8,193 bases of DNA from positions 1 to 8,193 of the forward strand of contig NZ_JADEXF010000106.1 in NCBI RefSeq assembly GCF_015207245.1. Reading direction: 5' to 3'. This stretch comes from Nostoc cf. edaphicum LEGE 07299 (GTDB taxonomy: Bacteria > Cyanobacteriota > Cyanobacteriia > Cyanobacteriales > Nostocaceae). Both the position numbers and the translations under genes were made by a program. Of this stretch, positions 6,108-8,193 are shown piece after piece. The notes below the pieces were generated by a model. That model was not told where the DNA came from, made no database searches, and saw only the letters and a program-made list of their open reading frames with translations. Numbering within the stretch: position 1 is the stretch's first letter; every line of letters starts with the position of its first letter.

Positions 6108-6667
6108 TTTACTGCTGGATTTGGTTGTAATTCAGGTCTTGCTTTAGCTTCATCTGCCTTGTTATTCAAAAAGCCAGAAGCTTCTTCAACATTCTCTCTT
6201 ACAGTCTCAAGCCGATCCTTAACTCGATCTCCTACATTTGATTCATTCTGAATCAAACCACCGGGTTCAGGCTGGCGGAAGTCTTTATCTGTGATGAATG
6301 GCAGTTCTGCTTCTTTCTCAACTCGACCTGCTGGTGTCTCGGCACCAGGATAAAGTATCTCAGATTGTGTATTTGTAGCAATCAACAATTGCGAACTTGG
6401 TTGTAAGCTAGCTTGGTCGCGTCCCTGACTGGCTTTTGGGTTTGCTATTTTCGGATCGGTGGACATTCTGTAGTTGCCATACTTGTCTCCACCATTCTTA
6501 TAAGGGTTGTTTGCTCCACCGGCTTGTACAGCAGGATTTTGTGGATTTGCACCTTGAACATTTGCCCCACTACAAGCAGTGCTAACTATCAACAATAGTC
6601 CAGCTAAAAAGATAGTTAATATCTGGCGCAATCTTATTTGTTTCAAGAATACTCTTACGGCGTTCAC
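6101..6667 (-). CDS. Small Cys-lipoprotein of an uncharacterised cyanobacterial family
   Basis: A 188-residue predicted lipoprotein. The segment LTIFLAGLLLIVSTAC (17-32) gives a good lipobox, with C32 as the lipidated cysteine. The mature part starts with an Asn/Gly/Pro/Gln-rich stretch containing NNPYKNGGDKYGNYRMSTDP, a pattern I associate with an uncharacterised cyanobacterial lipoprotein family. It ends in a charged predicted helix (VGDRVKDRLETVRENVEEA). The start is GTG 6667, supported by AAGGAGG 5 bases upstream. The downstream lipoprotein shares the layout: Cys at residue 32, the sequence TxFLAG before it, and a G-E/D-RVK motif later. This suggests tandem duplication followed by divergence. 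With about 99 bases between them the two may be cotranscribed. Likely anchored in the plasma or outer membrane facing the periplasm. Function unknown. Confidence 0.88.
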   Translation of the reverse strand: MNAVRVFLKQIRLRQILTIFLAGLLLIVSTACSGANVQGANPQNPAVQAGGANNPYKNGGDKYGNYRMSTDPKIANPKASQGRDQASLQPSSQLLIATNTQSEILYPGAETPAGRVEKEAELPFITDKDFRQPEPGGLIQNESNVGDRVKDRLETVRENVEEASGFLNNKADEAKARPELQPNPAVNR

Positions 6668-6672
6668 GTAGT

Positions 6673-6679
6673 CCTCCTT
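6673..6679 (-). promoter_or_regulatory. Strong Shine-Dalgarno deciding a GTG start
   Basis: AAGGAGG on the minus strand lies 5 bases before the GTG at 6667. It is the best ribosome binding site in the window and fixes a start that would otherwise be uncertain. It suggests efficient translation of this lipoprotein. Confidence 0.85.
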
Positions 6680-6916
6680 ACCAAAATTTTAATAAACTAA
6701 GAATTTGCTGAATCATTGGATTGGTCAGCAAGTTATTGTGCTTGTTTTGGTTCGCTCAGTTTCGATAACCTGTATTCAGGATATGAATAATAAAATGCTC
6801 TTTACCTCTAGCGCAGGCTACATTTTAATGAGTACAAAAATAATATTTTTATCTAACTCTAGAGAGATATAAAATAAAGTAATATACTTTTCGTAAAAAG
6901 AACTACATCAAGCTGT

Positions 6917-6944
6917 TTGATACTTCAAAATATTCGGATATATA
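6917..6944 (+). promoter_or_regulatory. Candidate sigma-70-type promoter for the membrane-protein gene
   Basis: TTGATA (6917-6922), one mismatch from the -35 consensus, is followed after 16 bases by TATATA (6939-6944), which matches the -10 consensus at four of six positions. The start codon lies 53 bases further on. The spacing is acceptable, but such matches are frequent in AT-rich DNA, so this is a weak call. Confidence 0.35.
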
Positions 6945-6997
6945 GCTGATACACCATAAGATTTGAGGTATTCAGCCCTTGTTGCTCTCAACGTTAA

Positions 6998-7930
6998 ATG
7001 ACTAAATTCATGAAGCAATTTCTACGCTGGATAATTTTGGGGGGAACGCTGTTTTTTTTAGGAAAAGCTCTGAAGGATAATTGGATTGAGGTAACTGCTA
7101 TCCGCATTGATGATGTAGGATGGGCAATTATGGCGATCGCTACAGGGGTAACTTTACTAGCTCATACTTGGGCAGGCTTGATCTGGACTTGGATTCTGCA
7201 AGAGTTAAATCAACCTGTATCATCTCCTCAATTCATCCAAGTTTACCTAAAAACGAACATAGCTAAGTATTTACCAGGTAATATCTGGCATCACTACGGG
7301 CGAATTGTCGCCGCCAAAAATGCCAATATTCCTACAGGTGCAGCCACCTTAAGCGTTTTGCTAGAACCCCTACTCATGCTAGCGGCTGCTTTAATCGTTA
7401 TTGTCTTATGCAGTAGCCAATTTGCAGCAACGAATACTACTTTTGTTATACAAATACTACAATTTCTGAGTTTAGCTGTAGTCCTTGGTGCGATTCATCC
7501 GTGGTTTTTGAACCCTGTTATTCGTTTTTTGTATAAATTAAAAGCAAAAAAGTCTGCTGCTACCACTCAACCAACTGTTCCTTTCAGTGTTAAAAGCTAC
7601 CCTTTGCGCCCTTTGTTAGGAGAAGTAGGCTTTATGGGACTACGCGCTACTGGGTTTATACTAACTATGTTCGCCTTGGGTTCGTTGAATGCGAATCAAA
7701 TTCCTTTGTTATTCGGGGCTTTTAGTTGCGCTTGGTTGTTGGGGTTTGTTATACCTGGTGCGCCTGGTGGGTTAGGTGTGTTTGAAGCGACTGCGTATGA
7801 ACTTTTACGACACCACTTTCCATCTGCCTTAGTATTTAGTGCGATCGCTCTATACCGCCTCATTAGTATTCTAGCTGAAACTGCGGGTGCTGCCTTAGCT
7901 TGGTTAGATGAACGCCTTGCGAAATCCTGA
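6998..7930 (+). CDS. Multispanning membrane protein, LPG-synthase transmembrane / UPF0104 family
   Basis: A 310-residue protein with about seven hydrophobic segments (near 7-25, 41-66, 115-139, 149-175, 205-229, 234-253, 276-301). Two motifs identify the family: KYLPGNIWHHYGR (90-102) and PGAPGGLGVFEA (253-264), which I associate with the membrane (flippase-like) half of lysylphosphatidylglycerol synthase MprF. The cytoplasmic aminoacyl-transfer domain of full MprF is absent, so this is the stand-alone form, whose members are mostly uncharacterised. A role in moving or modifying a lipid or polyprenyl carrier is inference. ATG 6998 is fixed as the first possible start by an in-frame TAA immediately upstream; a second ATG at 7010 is also possible. 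Neither has a clear Shine-Dalgarno sequence. It carries two HIP1 octamers. It diverges from the lipoprotein genes and appears monocistronic. Confidence 0.9.
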   Translation: MTKFMKQFLRWIILGGTLFFLGKALKDNWIEVTAIRIDDVGWAIMAIATGVTLLAHTWAGLIWTWILQELNQPVSSPQFIQVYLKTNIAKYLPGNIWHHYGRIVAAKNANIPTGAATLSVLLEPLLMLAAALIVIVLCSSQFAATNTTFVIQILQFLSLAVVLGAIHPWFLNPVIRFLYKLKAKKSAATTQPTVPFSVKSYPLRPLLGEVGFMGLRATGFILTMFALGSLNANQIPLLFGAFSCAWLLGFVIPGAPGGLGVFEATAYELLRHHFPSALVFSAIALYRLISILAETAGAALAWLDERLAKS

Positions 7931-7948
7931 ATCAGGCAAAACTCATTT

Positions 7949-8193
7949 TTATCTATCTACTTTCATCTGTGAAAACACACGATAACTATCCAGATTTAAT
8001 TGCTGATTACTGCTTTGTTCCTCTTCTTCCATCTTAATCAAATTATATTCTACATTTTCTGCATAAATTGCAAATGTGATATTAAAAATCTCGATAAAAT
8101 TTATGACTCCTTTGCATTCATCTTCGGAATAGTTTTCGTAAAAACGAATCAAATGAGCAATCCGAGTCTCTAAATGTCTCCGAGAATTTCTAC
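7949..8193 (-). CDS. C-terminal part of an unrecognised protein (start beyond window)
   Basis: Eighty codons before a TAA at 7949-7951, with the frame still open at the window edge. A TTG at 8152 could be read as a start, but the in-frame upstream sequence (RRHLETRIAHLIRFY, joining across it) reads as an amphipathic helix, so the gene probably continues outside. The visible part is charged, has an acidic run KMEEEEQ and an Asn/Gln-rich tail, and has no membrane segment or motif I recognise. It converges on the membrane-protein gene with 18 bases between the stops and no obvious terminator. It could still be a chance open frame in AT-rich DNA. Confidence 0.5.
   Translation of the reverse strand, partial: RNSRRHLETRIAHLIRFYENYSEDECKGVINFIEIFNITFAIYAENVEYNLIKMEEEEQSSNQQLNLDSYRVFSQMKVDR

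Larger units (their letters stand above)
6668..6997. other. Divergent AT-rich intergenic region
   Basis: This 330-bp gap must hold the control signals for both the minus-strand lipoprotein genes and the plus-strand membrane-protein gene. I see no open reading frame of note. It holds several small dyads: TTGCTGA (6705-6711) with TCAGCAA (6725-6731), AAAAATA (6836-6842) with TATTTTT (6844-6850), and AAAGTA (6876-6881) with TACTTT (6885-6890). In sequence this AT-rich, dyads of 6-7 bp can arise by chance. No convincing minus-strand promoter could be picked by eye. Confidence 0.6.

Noticed and set aside
6413..6598. Plus-strand open frame of 61 codons.
   Set aside because: It is antisense to the second lipoprotein gene, which has a strong ribosome binding site and lipobox.
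7926..7936. CCTGA-A-TCAGG dyad at the end of the membrane-protein gene as a terminator.
   Set aside because: The arms are only five bases with a one-base loop, and no T tract follows immediately.

Overview
The window looks like chromosomal DNA of a filamentous, Nostoc/Anabaena-type cyanobacterium. The evidence is seven copies of the octamer GCGATCGC (HIP1; at 28, 887, 1980, 3414, 3449, 7133 and 7841), moderately AT-rich coding sequence, AT-rich intergenic DNA with dispersed palindromes, and gene families (AAA-like/CHASE2/Ser-Thr kinase, small Cys-lipoproteins) typical of these organisms. I see no rRNA, tRNA, insertion sequence or CRISPR array.

Left half (1-4723, minus strand): two large multidomain signalling genes lie head to tail with an 8-base overlap. 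The upstream gene (3188-4723) encodes a soluble TIR domain joined to a STAND/AAA-like P-loop ATPase with a C-terminal winged-helix-like end. The downstream gene starts at a GTG at 3195 and stays open to the window edge, giving 1065 codons without a stop. It encodes an N-terminal ATPase module of the same family, a transmembrane CHASE2 sensor, a short coiled coil and a eukaryotic-type Ser/Thr kinase. The two ATPase modules are recognisably paralogous, so the pair may form one membrane-anchored signalling or defence complex. That last step is inference.

Middle (4724-5404): this stretch has no confidently coding gene. It holds two 12-bp perfect palindromes and a stem-loop just upstream of the TIR gene, an array of eleven 21-bp tandem repeats (4954-5184) that is open in several frames, a 15-bp-arm inverted repeat of a kind common in Nostoc intergenic DNA (5200-5230), and a strong rho-independent-like hairpin (5310-5341) positioned to end the lipoprotein transcript.

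Right half: two minus-strand genes encode paralogous small lipoproteins (5405-6001 and 6101-6667). One has an 11-residue-periodic, LEA-like tail. They are separated by a 330-bp AT-rich divergent intergenic region from a plus-strand gene (6998-7930) for a multispanning membrane protein of the LPG-synthase-TM/UPF0104 family. A convergent, truncated minus-strand gene of unknown function (7949-8193) closes the window.
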